64,000 bases of DNA from contig CM060979.1 in NCBI GenBank assembly GCA_030765065.1, positions 20,737,001 to 20,801,000 on the forward strand. The letters are read 5' to 3'. A program made the position numbers and the translations under genes. The notes below the pieces were generated by a model, which saw only the letters and a list, made by a program, of their open reading frames with translations, was not told where the DNA came from and did no database searches. Numbering within the stretch: position 1 is the stretch's first letter; each line of letters opens with the position of its first letter. The DNA is from Deroplatys truncata. Lineage: Eukaryota > Arthropoda > Insecta > Mantodea > Mantidae. Positions 22,075 to 33,194 of this stretch are shown one piece after another.

Positions 22075-22987
22075 TTCAGAAACTACATGTAAGGATTAAT
22101 GTCAGCAATAAATACAAACACTTAGGCTTATTTAAACAAAATAACGGTGCGCGACGTCACTTTTGGGAGCGGCTGGCTTGGGATAAAGGTATTAGAAACA
22201 ATAGTAAAATGCTATGTTAAAGGATGCATAAACACTAACTTCCATTCTGCGATCCTCCTCTCACTAAACATTCAAGTTTACTCTTATGATAACGCTGGCT
22301 GTTTTTAAAACGTAATTTTATTTAAGGATAAGTGGAGTTGCCTTTATAGTGGAAGGGTGTCTTATAGTTTAGATTCTTCATAAGCCATTGGCTCGAAAGA
22401 GCCAACAGCTGATGGGAAGTAATAACGTTGAGTTCACGATAAATCGCTCAGGGAAGCTCCTCTTGCAGGTGCTCCGATAGGGAGGACTGGCTGTGAGCAT
22501 GCGCGAGGTACATCCACAGATTCTGAGTGTCCTTCCAGGAACCCTCCCTGCAACACCTCTGTCATCCCTTTTCCCGTCGTAACAACTTTTAAACCAAAGT
22601 ATTCTGTCCTGCTAAGTCTGGACACACGTAAAATGCACCCTGGCACACATACACACACCAAGGTGCCTGAAAAGCGCGCTTCTCTTGTAAACAGGTGCTG
22701 AAACATTCGGGATTTGCGTCTAAAAATTCTGTAATCTTGCTCTGAGTTGACAATTTTTGCAGAAACTATTGTCTGTTCAGAGCTTTTTGAGCCAGTGGAG
22801 GGAAAGGTAACAACCGCTGGCACGCGACCAGTTTCGCTTCGTGTGGCTGTTCTTTGTTCTAGCTCTGTGTCGACCGCCGAATTTATCTCCCCCTTCCAAC
22901 TGGCTCAAAAGACTCGGAACAGACAATATTTAATGATGGTTAAAAATGGGCACTTGACCTTGTGACCTTTAGCGCGAGCCGCCACTG

Positions 22988-23551
22988 TTATGACTGAATG
23001 AGCTTCCTTTATTTCTTTTGTTTTTCTTAAAATAGGGCCGGTGAGTGCATCCTCACAAATATGAAAGAAAAACAGAAAACTTATGATCTCGTTGTTAGTG
23101 TTCCACACAATCAGATTTTTAATAGTACTTCCCTACTGGGAGTCGTCACATTACATTAAAACGATGACTCCAATGCAGCGTTGTGTGGGATAAGAGCGAA
23201 GGCCTGTTGCAATTTGTGGTGTAATATGTATAGCAGACCTTGGAACGTGCTAGCAGTTTTGTTGGAGGTCATTCACAGGGTGAGGGAGTAGTGGTCCGTC
23301 CGCCGGCAAGGTCGCACATGATTCCTTCAGCTGTGGTTACGTGCTTCCCCCAATGCCATTCGCGTGTATAACACAAAACAGTATAGGCCCCCTAAAAACT
23401 GCTGAAAAACAATAAAACATATTTTTATACGATGAAGATTATAGTTGTGGACAGACCATAGATAGTTCTATAGATCTATTTGTATGCGAATGTTCGTCGT
23501 TACTTCTTTAGCCGGGGTAATGCCGAACATTGTTGGTATTTTTGCTTTCTC
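22988..23551. other. No recognised feature
   Basis: No gene or repeat recognised. Confidence 0.3.
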
Positions 23552-24330
23552 AACCACATCATAGGCAGAGAAGGTATTTCATTCCATCCAACAATTCGAC
23601 ACCAAGATTTCAGCGGAAATGCATGTTTTGAGGCACCTGAATGTAAAAAAGCATTTTTGGAAAAGTTCCCTGCGTCTATGAACAGCATTGCTCAAAAAAG
23701 AAAAGTCGAATCCACAGGTAACTTGGTATTAAAGTTCGGTACCTTTCAAAGGTGCTACACGAAAATTTTAAAGAAAATCCCCCACCCCAAACCACTCTTT
23801 ACATGGAACATTTTTCGAATTTTTTTTATTTTCTAAAAAATGATTAACAATTTTGGTTAAAATACCATATATTAAATATATTTACATAACAAATGAATAC
23901 ATATCTCGAATAGTCTGTGAAGTCCTCTTCATTCGGAAGGAATTTTGTATAATCTTGTATAACTGGTAAACGTTGATAGACGGAAATGTACTACACAGAA
24001 AGTGTATATTTCTTTACAACAAACAATTTATTTCAAATAGCTTTTTTTGTGGCATCAGCCATTTCCGAGATATCCGTTATTAATGGATGGATTTCTTTGA
24101 TACTTTGTCATTCTTTTCAAGTCCCGTCGATTTTCAGTTGTTTCTCGCGATGTCATGGAAACCGTATGGAATTTTAAGGCCAGCATTAGCGTGCAGTTCT
24201 TAAACATTTGACTGTCGCTGTTCCCTTTCTATCTGTAGCGAAATGTGTAATGTAGCTATGTCTGCAAAGGTTTATCTAATTAAAATGAAGTAGATAGAAC
24301 AATAAACTTTTGTAAGAATATTTGTATAAG
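23552..24330 (-). mobile_element. Family A, subfamily A2, minus strand
   Basis: The plus strand starts near 'ataggcagagaaggtatttc' (3' end) and runs through 'cattccatccaacaattcg', 'atcccccaccccaaac' and 'aaacatttgactgtcgctgt' to the 5' region 'aaaatgaagtagatagaaca'. The terminal 5' repeat is lost. Confidence 0.8.
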
Positions 24331-24769
24331 TCCTGTCGCTATTTGGTTTCCTCCTACAATGAAATGTGTAACGAGTACGCTAAGGATAAACTTAGACAAT
24401 AGACCTGTTGAAATGTTATTCTGATGGATGCATACCTGAGGGAAAAATGTTACACACCTTGTTGGCTTTTCCTTGATAGTCTTAATATTTTGCACGATGA
24501 GCACAAGTGTTCGGGTTTACCTCGGTCTCCACTACGATACAATTAATGTTCATCCTGAGCTTTCTAAGCATAGCCTGTGAAGTCTCAAAGAATAAAGGGG
24601 TGATTAAACCTTGCAAAAAAGGTAGATCTGGTTCAAATTTGCAATAATATCTATCAAATAAGTGCTCCGTGACTATTTCCTAAGTATACCCCTTTGTTTG
24701 TGTAAATGTTCAAATATTTCGAAATGATACGAGGGCGACACTGAACATTTTTAGAAAATAATAAAAAAC

Positions 24770-25289
24770 AAATCTGATGTGTTACACTCACATGCCTTTC
24801 TCTACTCTTGTACAAACTACTTTTACAAACTCTTATTCTCCATCTATTTCATATTAATCGAGATAAACATTTGCAGAAACGATTTTTTGACATGCAAAGA
24901 GAGTTACATTTTACACATAGCGACCAGTTCTAAAAATATTTGACTCGCTTAAGGCGTACTATGTTCCCCTTGTTTTGTATTTGCAAGGGCAATATAGAAA
25001 TACTTTTAAGCATAGACATTACTCTGAATAGCTGGTCGCTATGTGCAGCACCATTCTCTTTGCCACAGATTAATGCTCTTTGCATATCAAGACAAAAAAA
25101 ATGAATAACGAATTCCCATTTGAGAAAATAAGTATTGAAAAATTTAAGGCAATAACAAGCATGTAAAGGGTAATCTGGGGTGGGGGGATTTTCTTGAAAA
25201 CCTTCGTGTCGCATCTCTGGAAGATACTGAACCTAAATACCAAGTTTGGTGTTTATCCGACTGTTCGTTTCTGAGTTATGCTGTTGACA

Positions 25290-25338
<49 letters not shown>

Positions 25339-25457
25339 GGACATGTTTCCAAAAATGCTTTTTTTCGATTCAGGGGGTCTCAAAACATATATTTCCGGTG
25401 AAATCTCGGTATCGATTTTTTGTGTGGAATACAATACTTCCCCTACTTACTATAAGT
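24770..25457 (+). mobile_element. Family A1, rearranged copy inside mariner
   Basis: Proper A1 5' end (ATCTGATGTGTTACACTC) and 3' region to TACTTACTATAAGTAAAAAA, with a long (CA)n at about 25292-25336. Between them, about 24885-24985 reads as the A1 5' region in the opposite orientation, followed by the same region again in plus orientation. A mosaic with an internal inverted duplication and the middle of A1 deleted. The terminal hairpin is partly lost. Confidence 0.8.
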
Positions 25458-25463
25458 AAAAAA

Positions 25464-26147
25464 CAAGGTGCTAGATCAGGGCTGTATGTTGGAGGGTCCA
25501 CGGTTCTGACCTTTAGGGCTTCCAGATTCTCAGTAGTTAGTTTTGTTCTATGCGACGATGCGTTGTAATGATGTAACATTTTTCATTTTGGGCGTTTTTC
25601 ACGAAATGTTTTAAAAAAAAATTGCGGTAAACGCACATTTGTGTACCAATCGGAAGTTTGTCTTCTAATGCTATAGTAGCAATATGGCCCGTTTTAGAAA
25701 AAAAAAGTAGTAACAGTGTTCTTTCCAGCACTGCGAATTCGTCGAACTTTTTTAGGCTTAGGTTCTGTTCGAAAAACCCATTAAGCCGATCGACGTTTCT
25801 TTTCGGGATCATAACAACAAATCTAAAATTCATCACCAACAACGATATTCCAAACCAAATTTGAAGTGCCGCCTTGGAAGTTTTCCAGAGTTTTTCTGCA
25901 CCAATCAATGTGTTGTGGATTTGTTTTTTTTATCGCGATTCAGTTTATGTGGAATCCATCGACAACAAAGTTTTCTCACATCTAACTGTTGATGTAAAAT
26001 GTTTTGGATTTGACTCATACCAATGCCCAATGTCGCCCGAATAAATTCATAAGATGTCCGTCGATCTTCTTCAAACATTGCTCGAACAGCGGCAATGTTT
26101 TCTTGGGCGTCGTTCACGAAATTCATCACTAAGAAAAAAATTGACAT
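25464..26147 (-). pseudogene. Mariner transposase, broken
   Basis: Pieces in order on the minus strand: ENIAAVRAMFEEDRRTSYEF with RKLCCRWIPHKL (DNA-binding half), then the FFSKTGHIATIALEDK block, and MLHHYNASSHRT with YSPDLAPC. The usual HDNA is HYNA here, so a catalytic Asp is lost, and several frame breaks occur. The gene ends where the A1 copy begins. Full mariner transposases are about 340 residues. Confidence 0.85.
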
Positions 26148-26499
26148 GTTTTGAATTCGCTGTACTAATTATAAATTGTTGCCTTAGATGGGCCTTCTTC
26201 GCCAAATGCATTTGTAAGCCGATCTTCACTTTGTTTAGGCGTTAATGATGATTTAAAATAATAAAACATCATAGCCCGCAAATGCTCTCTAGTTCAAATT
26301 CATTTGTGGGTGAACACAGAATCTTTAAATAATGATAATTAAGAAAAAATTGAAGCAAATCGAATAAACTACACGGCAATCAACTCGCAAAACATTAGAA
26401 AGTAGCTGTCAAATACAAATTTCATTTGTTTTTAGAAACATAGCATGGTATCGCCCTCGTAAGTGTGAAGATTATTGTTCTTGAAGTTTACTTTGTTTA

Positions 26500-27368
26500 A
26501 GAAGTTTGCAACACGCTTTTGGGCGTCGGTTTGAAGTAGTTGATTACGTAATAGTTACTGTTGTTACGCAATATGCTGCTACGTACGAGAAGCTGATTTA
26601 AAGATGTGTTTTTGTTGTTACACTCCAAGTTTTACACTATAATATTTAACTTTGTTATTAACACTGCTTCTATATATTATTTATGTTTGAATTTTGCCTC
26701 GGCTGCGAAAGTAATGTTTGTAGAGTCATGTATCTCTTAGTCAGGGTGCGGTATGACAATAATTGTAGACATACACAGAATTTAAGTTTTAAAATTCACT
26801 TCTTTTATTAATCCTTGCACATTTTTAATAAAAGCACTACACTTTTTAAGAGCTGTGAGATTCTTTAATACTTTCACTTAGCTAACGCGTAGACATATTT
26901 TACGGTTTACACGTAATATTTCTGTAGAGAACACATCTTCCATCTGATCACTACCAAGGTTTGCCAGCAACTGAACATGCAACCGTTAAACCCGTAAGCT
27001 TCGGTATTTCAAGTCTCTGATTGGCTAATTCTAGTCCAATAGAATATCTGCATTTTACTTAAAGCTGTTGATTGGCTAATTTTAAACTGTTACTGAATTT
27101 ATATTATCGTTGCTCTAATCATGACTAGTAATATTCAAACTCTCTAACTCATCATTGCCTCATTGTTAGCAACTTAAAACTTATTATTCTCACAGCTCTT
27201 GCATTATTAAAGTATGTAATGTATTCACATAACATTATTAAATATGTTTACAATAATAATAAGCATATGCAATGACTGTTACATACAATTTAAATAATTA
27301 TTACATAGTTGAATTTACTTATTATAAAAATGCAATTGAAATTATTTAGGTATTAAAATACTGCCTCA
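26500..27368 (-). mobile_element. Solo LTR fossil, family 2 (TGAGGCA type)
   Basis: The minus-strand 5' end TTGAGGCAGTATTTT and an internal 'gattggctaattctagtcca' block (plus) match the copies at 30216 and 46047. The 3' end near 26500 is worn ('gcaacacgcttttgggcg'). LTR retrotransposon, superfamily not determined. It starts just beside the mariner end. Old compared with the 46 kb copy. Confidence 0.65.
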
Positions 27369-27890
27369 AGTGGCGATGTTTATGATGAAAAAGCTAATAT
27401 ATTTGTGTAAGCATAATTAACTGCATTATCTATCTAACGATATTTTTCTTTTCTTTTTCAGCTCCTTGCAGTTTAGCTCGGAGGTTCTTCACGTAAGTAG
27501 CAACATATAAGCACAAAGTGTAATTCACTGACAAATAGACAATGCAGTCTGCGACCAATATGTTTATCTGGGTATGGGTACCTAATTTGACATGCCGTTA
27601 TCTCATTGTTCGTGAACGGAACATTACTATCCATAGAAGTCTACAGCGTGGCTTTGAAGCATCGTGGGTAGTAAGTGCTTACGTTTGTTGCACAAGGTGT
27701 TTCCAACTGTCGCGAAATTTGAGCCTTCGGGAGACATTGCGGTGAAAACCGAAAAAGTGCGAAAGTGTAGCTACTTTCGTCAATTTTAATTTTAAAAAAT
27801 ACATTTATGATTATAACTAAAATAAACATAAAAGGCTTCAATTATCCTACAAAATTAATTTAGCCATTTTAACTATTGGCAATTTTTGTA
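27369..27890. other. No recognised feature
   Basis: A 67-residue frame at 27542-27745 has no motif. Nothing else seen. Confidence 0.3.
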
Positions 27891-28142
27891 ATGAGTGATA
27901 AAGGGCACTCCACTCTTAAGAAAAACCGGGAGTACCGCGGAGAATTGTCGAAAGAAGCGAGAAAACAGTTGTTTTCAGATAAGTGGTTGAAAGAAGATTT
28001 TTTTTTTTCGAAATGGTTATAACTAGTTAAAGAAGACGGTGCAAAAGCAAAATGCAGAGCATGTAAAGTTCTTTTGGGAACAAAAAGAAGTCCTCTTTTG
28101 AAACATTGTGAAAGTCAGAAACACATACTAAAAAGCTACTGA
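27891..28142 (+). pseudogene. BED-type zinc-finger N-terminal fragment (transposase-like)
   Basis: An 83-codon frame starting ATG with one internal TAA (at 28018-28020). It reads QLFSDKWLKEDFFFSKW then, after the stop, KEDGAKAKCRACKVLL and LLKHCESQKH. The spacing C-x2-C ... H-x4-H with a leading KWL/W block is that of BED fingers at the start of many hAT-type transposases and domesticated relatives. No DDE/D domain follows. It lies between two same-strand LTRs. Could be a host-gene exon copy; a transposon remnant is more likely. Confidence 0.6.
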
Positions 28143-28339
28143 CAGCACAAAATTTTCTCAGGCAAATAGTAAATTAATAATTTACATTTTACTAAGAAAT
28201 GTAGAATGATTAAATTAATTTTAACTTACTTATTCACGTAATCAAAAGATAAATTACCGCCTCTAAAATAGGTCTAAATTACCAGCAAAGAGATTATAAT
28301 TTTTTCTGACATGTAATGATATGATATAGTATTTTGTAG

Positions 28340-28740
28340 CGGAATTTTGTTCGACCTGTAGCGAGATTCAATGTTTTTGGTTGGCAACACATATATATGC
28401 CGAGAGAAGGGAGGGGATCCCTTGCACCCCAACCCAACGCGGACCTTTTGTGCTTACCACCCCTCCAGGAGGAACGGATGAGGTGAAACAACCGCAGGAG
28501 GCCGACAGAGACGAGCAGAGTGTCTAACGATTCCAAGCGTGAGGACCCGGTCACACCGGCGGACTGGTCAAAGACGGCTTCCCTCTGGCGGATCAGGGGA
28601 GAATTCGACCCACTGAGGCGGCTCAGAGAAGGCTGCCATCTGGCAAGAAGAACTTGCCAATGAGCAAGCATCCGCCACATTTGCCCGACACTGACCGAAA
28701 CTGCTCAGCTTGCCTGGGGGAAGCGAAATGATAGAAATGA
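28340..28740 (-). repeat. SINE-like, family D body, worn head
   Basis: GC-richer block; its minus strand shares 'ttcctcctggagg' with flanking words of the 62780 copy and has the same order of C/T-rich blocks. The tRNA head is not clear. The 128-residue minus frame at 28294-28680 is a by-product of base composition. Confidence 0.45.
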
Positions 28741-29699
28741 AGTAAAGGAAATTCGTGGTAGAAGAAAAGCGTGTTTACACCAGGGTCATTTCTTGGGCTG
28801 GATTGAGTATAATAGCACAGTCCCCAAAAGTAGGCAGCATAAGTTTGGGAATATTCTAAGAAAATAATTGTTTGTATTTCATGTTGTAGCCTTCCAAACT
28901 GTATCATAAGTTAAAGCAGTTGTGATGGATCGTGCTGAAAGCTTATGAAGCAAATTGTTTACCGTTATTTAACTCGCGAGGTAATGAATAGCATGTTTGT
29001 TCACCAGCCGAAGGGAAGTGTTGACTGTTGGAGAAGCACATAGTCACACGAACGTGTGTGATCTAGGCAGTGTGAGAGAATGAAGTAGCTTACTTCAGCA
29101 CTTCAGGCCAAGAGTTGTTGCAAGGTCAGTGACTAAGCCACCAGAGAACTTTCCATGTCGCAACAAACCATTGTTTTCTTAACGCCCATTCACTCTTTTC
29201 TAATATGCTACGTCTGCAATAATCAAAACATAACACGGGCGCAATGTATCTTCAATACTTGCCCGTCCCGTCCATTGTGGATCTCATTTATGGGGACCGA
29301 TCGGTGAAAATGATCAAAAATTATAATTTAGGCTTACTAACTTATGAAGTCCGATATTTTAGGAACTTTTTTCGTATCAGAGTGAAAATACGGCAGTTAC
29401 ATAACAATTTAAATAATCCTTAGTGGAGGTTGTGGTAGCGCATTGATGCTTTTTCCAATGTGTTTAATTTTTTCCGCAAAATTTCTAGAAATGTTTTTGT
29501 AAAATTTTATACACATATATTAACAAATTTCTCAATTATGGATTTTAAGTAAAAATATGCAGTGTTTTATGTATATCTACAGAATTTCAAGGCATATTTT
29601 TCAATGTTTTTTTCCGTTGTAATATTTTAGACTTAATTTTTAAGTTATCAGAGTCAAGCTTTGGAAGCACTTTTCCCAAAATATGCTAACTAAAACTTG
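28741..29699. other. No recognised feature
   Basis: No gene, RNA or known repeat seen. Confidence 0.3.
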
Positions 29700-30212
29700 T
29701 TAGGTATTGTGAGCAAAGGCCCACCGGGCTAGGATCAAAACCCAAGCCCCCCTCCCTAAGCCCAGGGCTGGCGCCAACCGCTCTCCAACCGTGGGTTTTT
29801 CCCATGAGCCAATACCTTATTTCTTAAAAAGGCTCCCCCCGCTTACGCGAGGATGGAAGTGGATACGCCACTTACGCGCGTCATCCCGAAAAGGGCGACT
29901 ACCAAAAACCTCGGTAGGGCCACAGCAACCTAGCATGTCGTCTACCAACTTTCGCTCGGAGAGCATCGGGGCGTCTCACAACCCCGCCTGGGCGGAAAAC
30001 CAGTCAGGCGTATTCAATCTCTCATGAGTATCGGGAACCCTGCCCCGCCGAGCCCAACCCAATCCGAACAACTCCCTATCGGAAGGGGCTGGAATGTTCG
30101 GCCCGGCGTATTTCTAGTAACGTCAGAAGTACCACGAGTGTTCAAGGTACGCAGCGCCCGCAACACGGCAGCTGAAGGGGTCGGACCCCCCCTTACGGGA
30201 TGCTAGGTATTA
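29700..30212 (+). repeat. GC-rich interspersed repeat F, unknown class
   Basis: About 510 bp, sharply GC-richer than its surroundings. Shared blocks with the inverted copy at 43236-43649: GGCGTCTCACAACCCCGCCT, CGGAAAACCAG, 'tcatgagtatcgggaaccc', CGTCAGAAGTACCACGAGTG and GCCCGCAACACGGCAGCTGA. A B-box-like GGTTTTGATCC can be read on the minus strand near 29730, so an unusual SINE is possible. Overlapping short frames are not supported as genes. Confidence 0.6.
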
Positions 30213-30215
30213 GTG

Positions 30216-31147
30216 TGAGGCAAGTTATTTTCTGCCCCACGTATGGAAGCCAATTTGAAGAAGTTATTGTCTTTACGTTATTTGCAGCACGCTTTGGGCG
30301 TCAATTTGATGAAGGTTAATTTTATGGTGGAGTTGTATTGTAGTTCAACTGTTGGGGAACCGAACTTGGAAGTAGTTGCAATCGCACGTATGGTACCCGG
30401 TAGCCTTCGTCCCAGAAATTTAAAAATATTAACTTTGTAATTTGACTGTTTCTTTTAAATATATATTTATTGTTAGAGACATGTTTCTCTTTGCAGGGTT
30501 GTGGTGCGACTGAAGAATGTAAGCTTACACAGATTTTAAGTTTTTCTTCACTCCTTTTATTAATGCTTGACACGATTTAAATAACACTTCACTGATATTG
30601 AGAGCTGTAAGATTCTTTTACTAAATACTTGCACTTTTTAACACGTAAACTATTTTCTCACACAAAATACGTATTAAATGTCTCGAGGACACATCTCGCG
30701 TCCGATTAGAAACACTGTCTACAAGCAACTGACTTGATTTCTACCGCCTAAATTTGTAAATTTCTGTATCTCAAGTCTCTGATTGGCTAATCCTAGTCCA
30801 ATAGAACACCTTCATTTAACTAAAGCTTTTTGTGGTTGTTGATTCGCTATTTTATAAACTGTCACAAAAATTACATTATTGTTGCTCCAAGAATGACTAG
30901 TAGCATTATTACACTTTCTTACTCATTATAGCCTCAAGGTTACCTCATTGTTAGCAACTTTTAACCTATTATTCTCACAACTCCTACATTATTAAATTAC
31001 GTAATACATTCAGATAACATTTATAATGAATGTAATATACACTTTTTATATATCGTTACATACACATATTGCTTTAAGGCGGGCTGTTATTGAATTTATA
31101 TTATATAATTTGACTAAATTCATTTAAGTGTTAAAAATACTGCCTCA
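30216..31147 (-). mobile_element. Solo LTR fossil, family 2
   Basis: The plus strand opens TGAGGCAAGTTATTTTCTGC and closes ACTGCCTCA, so the LTR has 7-bp inverted ends TGAGGCA/TGCCTCA. Read on the minus strand it has a polyadenylation-like region near 30560 and a 3' part with CGTGGGGC. Length 932 bp. Relatives at 26500 (same strand) and 46047 (opposite). No gag or pol between the two same-strand copies. Moderately old. Confidence 0.75.
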
Positions 31148-31659
31148 ATGTGTTACCCCAAGAAGGTCACCGAAATTACATACGTGTATATTTGTTTTTA
31201 TAAAATAGCTTGAATTTATGTTTTAAAATACGTAATTCTGAACGAATTAACATATAGTACCAAACGTTGCAGCCACACACTTATCAAATATAACATGTAA
31301 AAAAATTAAAAACCTCAGTGGAGTACTTGGGCCATTGAAAAGAATTTGAATATTTTTGCTGCATGTTGTAAGTAGCACCTTCGCTTAATTTGAAATAACT
31401 GCTAAACAAAAACGTATCGTGTGTAAAGTAACTTTCATATGAAATGGATTTGTTGTTGACAGTGAAGAATATATCACATATGATTTTTGCACTACCTTTT
31501 GATAGGGGACTTGACTATAGTAGTGATGGAGTTTGGTAGTAATTGACCTTAACACCTAAGGGTTTGTTGTATTCTCCTATCCCTATTATTTTAGTTAAAT
31601 AGTCCTGTCCCTGTAATTAGGGATAATAGTTTATTAACTAAGCTTTCTATAGGAAAACT
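31148..31659. other. No recognised feature
   Basis: AT-rich, nothing recognised. It may hold the worn 3' region of the LINE fragment to its right. Confidence 0.3.
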
Positions 31660-32150
31660 ATTTGGCTTTATCAGACCCAAAAGTTCATATCTTTTGCTAC
31701 CCAGTATTGTATGTAGATGTTTCCGTGATCTACAATGTCCCGGCAAGAGCCCGGTTTATTTCAGACCTATTGAGATTAGGTACATCTTCAGTGAATGAGA
31801 ATATACTGCTCATCTCTTGTTGTGCTTACATCCCTCTGGACCCATTACAATTGATGGTTATGATTAATCCACTCGCAATGGTTCTTCGAACAGAGTTTAA
31901 GGGTATCCCAAAAACTGGTTCAGGTCCAGTAAATGTTCGAGCAGATCCTTTTCAACCCAGAATATCTGCTTTTTCATTGTCCAAAATTCCTTTATGTCCA
32001 GGCACCCTCCAAGATTAACCAATTGCATAAGGTTTATTAGGCAGTTCCAGACTATCTTAGATGTTACCTGATAACTTGCAGGTGCTTTTAGCGCAGCCTG
32101 TCAGACAAAATCCAAATGTTGCTTTCTGATGCTTCTGATAGGTTGCAGCT
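31660..32150 (-). pseudogene. LINE ORF2 fragment, RNase H domain
   Basis: Minus-strand translation gives SYQVTSKIVWNCLI upstream, then WRVPGHKGILDNEKADILG, the FTGPEPVFGIP block and LNRSEINRALAGTL. This is the C-terminal part of the RNase H domain (the VPGH.GI..NE.AD motif with its last acidic residue) and the following region of RNase-H-bearing LINEs (I/Jockey-type). Frame breaks and stops are present. The 118-residue plus frame over the same bases is a shadow. No reverse transcriptase domain remains here. Confidence 0.8.
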
Positions 32151-32589
32151 TCTCTCAAATCAGTTTTCGGCATTTAAATGCAAGTTTCTTTCAAAGAAAT
32201 ATTAAAAACGTGTTGCTAAATGTTTAGCGCAAGTTAATTACTAAAATAATACAAAGTTGTTCAGTACAAGTTGTATTTTAAAATCAAGAGTAACAACAGT
32301 TAAACACTTATGGGTCTAAGAAATAATGCTTTATAATTTACATATTTTGTGAATATTCGAAATGTAATAATATCCGGATGAGAAACGGAGACATGGACTG
32401 ATTTTTTTTATTACTTTGTTTATTATTTTCAAAGTTACAGCACAGAGTTAACTGGGATATTGTATATCCCAAACAGAAACAGTGGGATCAAATATGTTCG
32501 ACGCCGACTTGATATACTAGAACTATGCCGCGGACTATCACATTTCAAACGTAACTTAACTCGTTCTTGGAGACGTGGTCAGTAAAAAA
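32151..32589. other. No recognised feature
   Basis: AT-rich, nothing recognised. Confidence 0.3.
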
Positions 32590-32735
32590 ACATTTTTGGC
32601 GAGTTACATTCACATGACGTTTTATACCAGCTATTCTTTCAAAAGCTTATTCTTCTATCAAATGATATAAACATCGACAGAAATGGTTTTATTACACGCT
32701 TAAGTGTGCCAAATTTAAAGGAACCAGAAGGTTTA
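32590..32735 (+). mobile_element. Family A 5' fragment
   Basis: 'gttacattcacatgacg' and 'aaaagcttattcttctatca' match the A2 5' end, which then fades out by about 32735. 32736-33194 holds nothing recognised. Confidence 0.6.
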
Positions 32736-33194
32736 AGGTTTTCCCTATCTTAGTAACGTTAACTGTACGTACACTTTTCTCTTAAACCAGAGATACTGCA
32801 TAGCTCTTTGTGTATGTATTTTGAATAAAGTGTGCTAGAATATTTGGGATTTCGCTCCAAATAATTGGGTTTTAGGTTTGAAAAATGTACTATTTTTAGG
32901 CGAATTTAATTTGTAAATATTTTTACAAAAACATTTCTTACACACACTCATTCCAGTAAAATTTGTAGCACCAATACTAATAGGCATATAGTTCAAATTT
33001 GGTTGCATTGGGGTGGATGGTTTCTGAGAAAAGTGTACCTATGTTAACATTACCAACATAGGGAAAAACTTCACGTCCTGGTTTCCTCAAAAGGGGGCGC
33101 TATGTGATGGTTTTATTTATTTTATTTTCTTGATTTTTTCTTTCTATGTCACGGACCAATAAGCAGTCAGGATGTCTTATTTCTATTAAATTCA

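Larger units (their letters stand above)
20745..22987. mobile_element. hAT-like element with nested insertions
   Basis: Ends CAGTGGCGGCTGGTG (left) and CGCGAGCCGCCACTG (right) are inverted repeats. The flanking octamers TTATGAGG and TTATGACT agree at 6 of 8 positions, compatible with a worn 8-bp hAT duplication. An A2 copy (20790-21530) and a SINE L with target duplication (21730-22074) lie inside. No transposase signature found; the 129-residue minus frame at 22434-22823 has no motif I recognise. Confidence 0.5.
24730..26459 (-). mobile_element. Mariner-like element split by an A1 copy
   Basis: Ends CGAGGGCGACACTGAA and, inverted, CGAGGGCGATACCATG, with TA outside both (24728-24729, 26460-26461). 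The interior carries a minus-strand mariner transposase remnant (25464-26147) and, at 24770-25457, a family A1 copy that replaces the 3' part of the gene. Net mariner length is about 1.04 kb against about 1.3 kb for a whole element. Confidence 0.9.

Noticed and set aside
22434-22823. 129-residue minus-strand frame
   Set aside because: Inside the hAT-like element, but no transposase motif was found; kept only as a note there.
25278-25568. Histidine/threonine-rich frame across the (CA)n run
   Set aside because: Translation of the microsatellite in a family A1 copy; the same false peptide appears in most A copies.
28294-28680. 128-residue minus-strand frame
   Set aside because: Overlaps a SINE-like GC-rich block; residues show no domain.
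31662-32018. 118-residue plus-strand open frame
   Set aside because: It is antisense to clear LINE RNase H coding sequence on the minus strand and shows no motif of its own.
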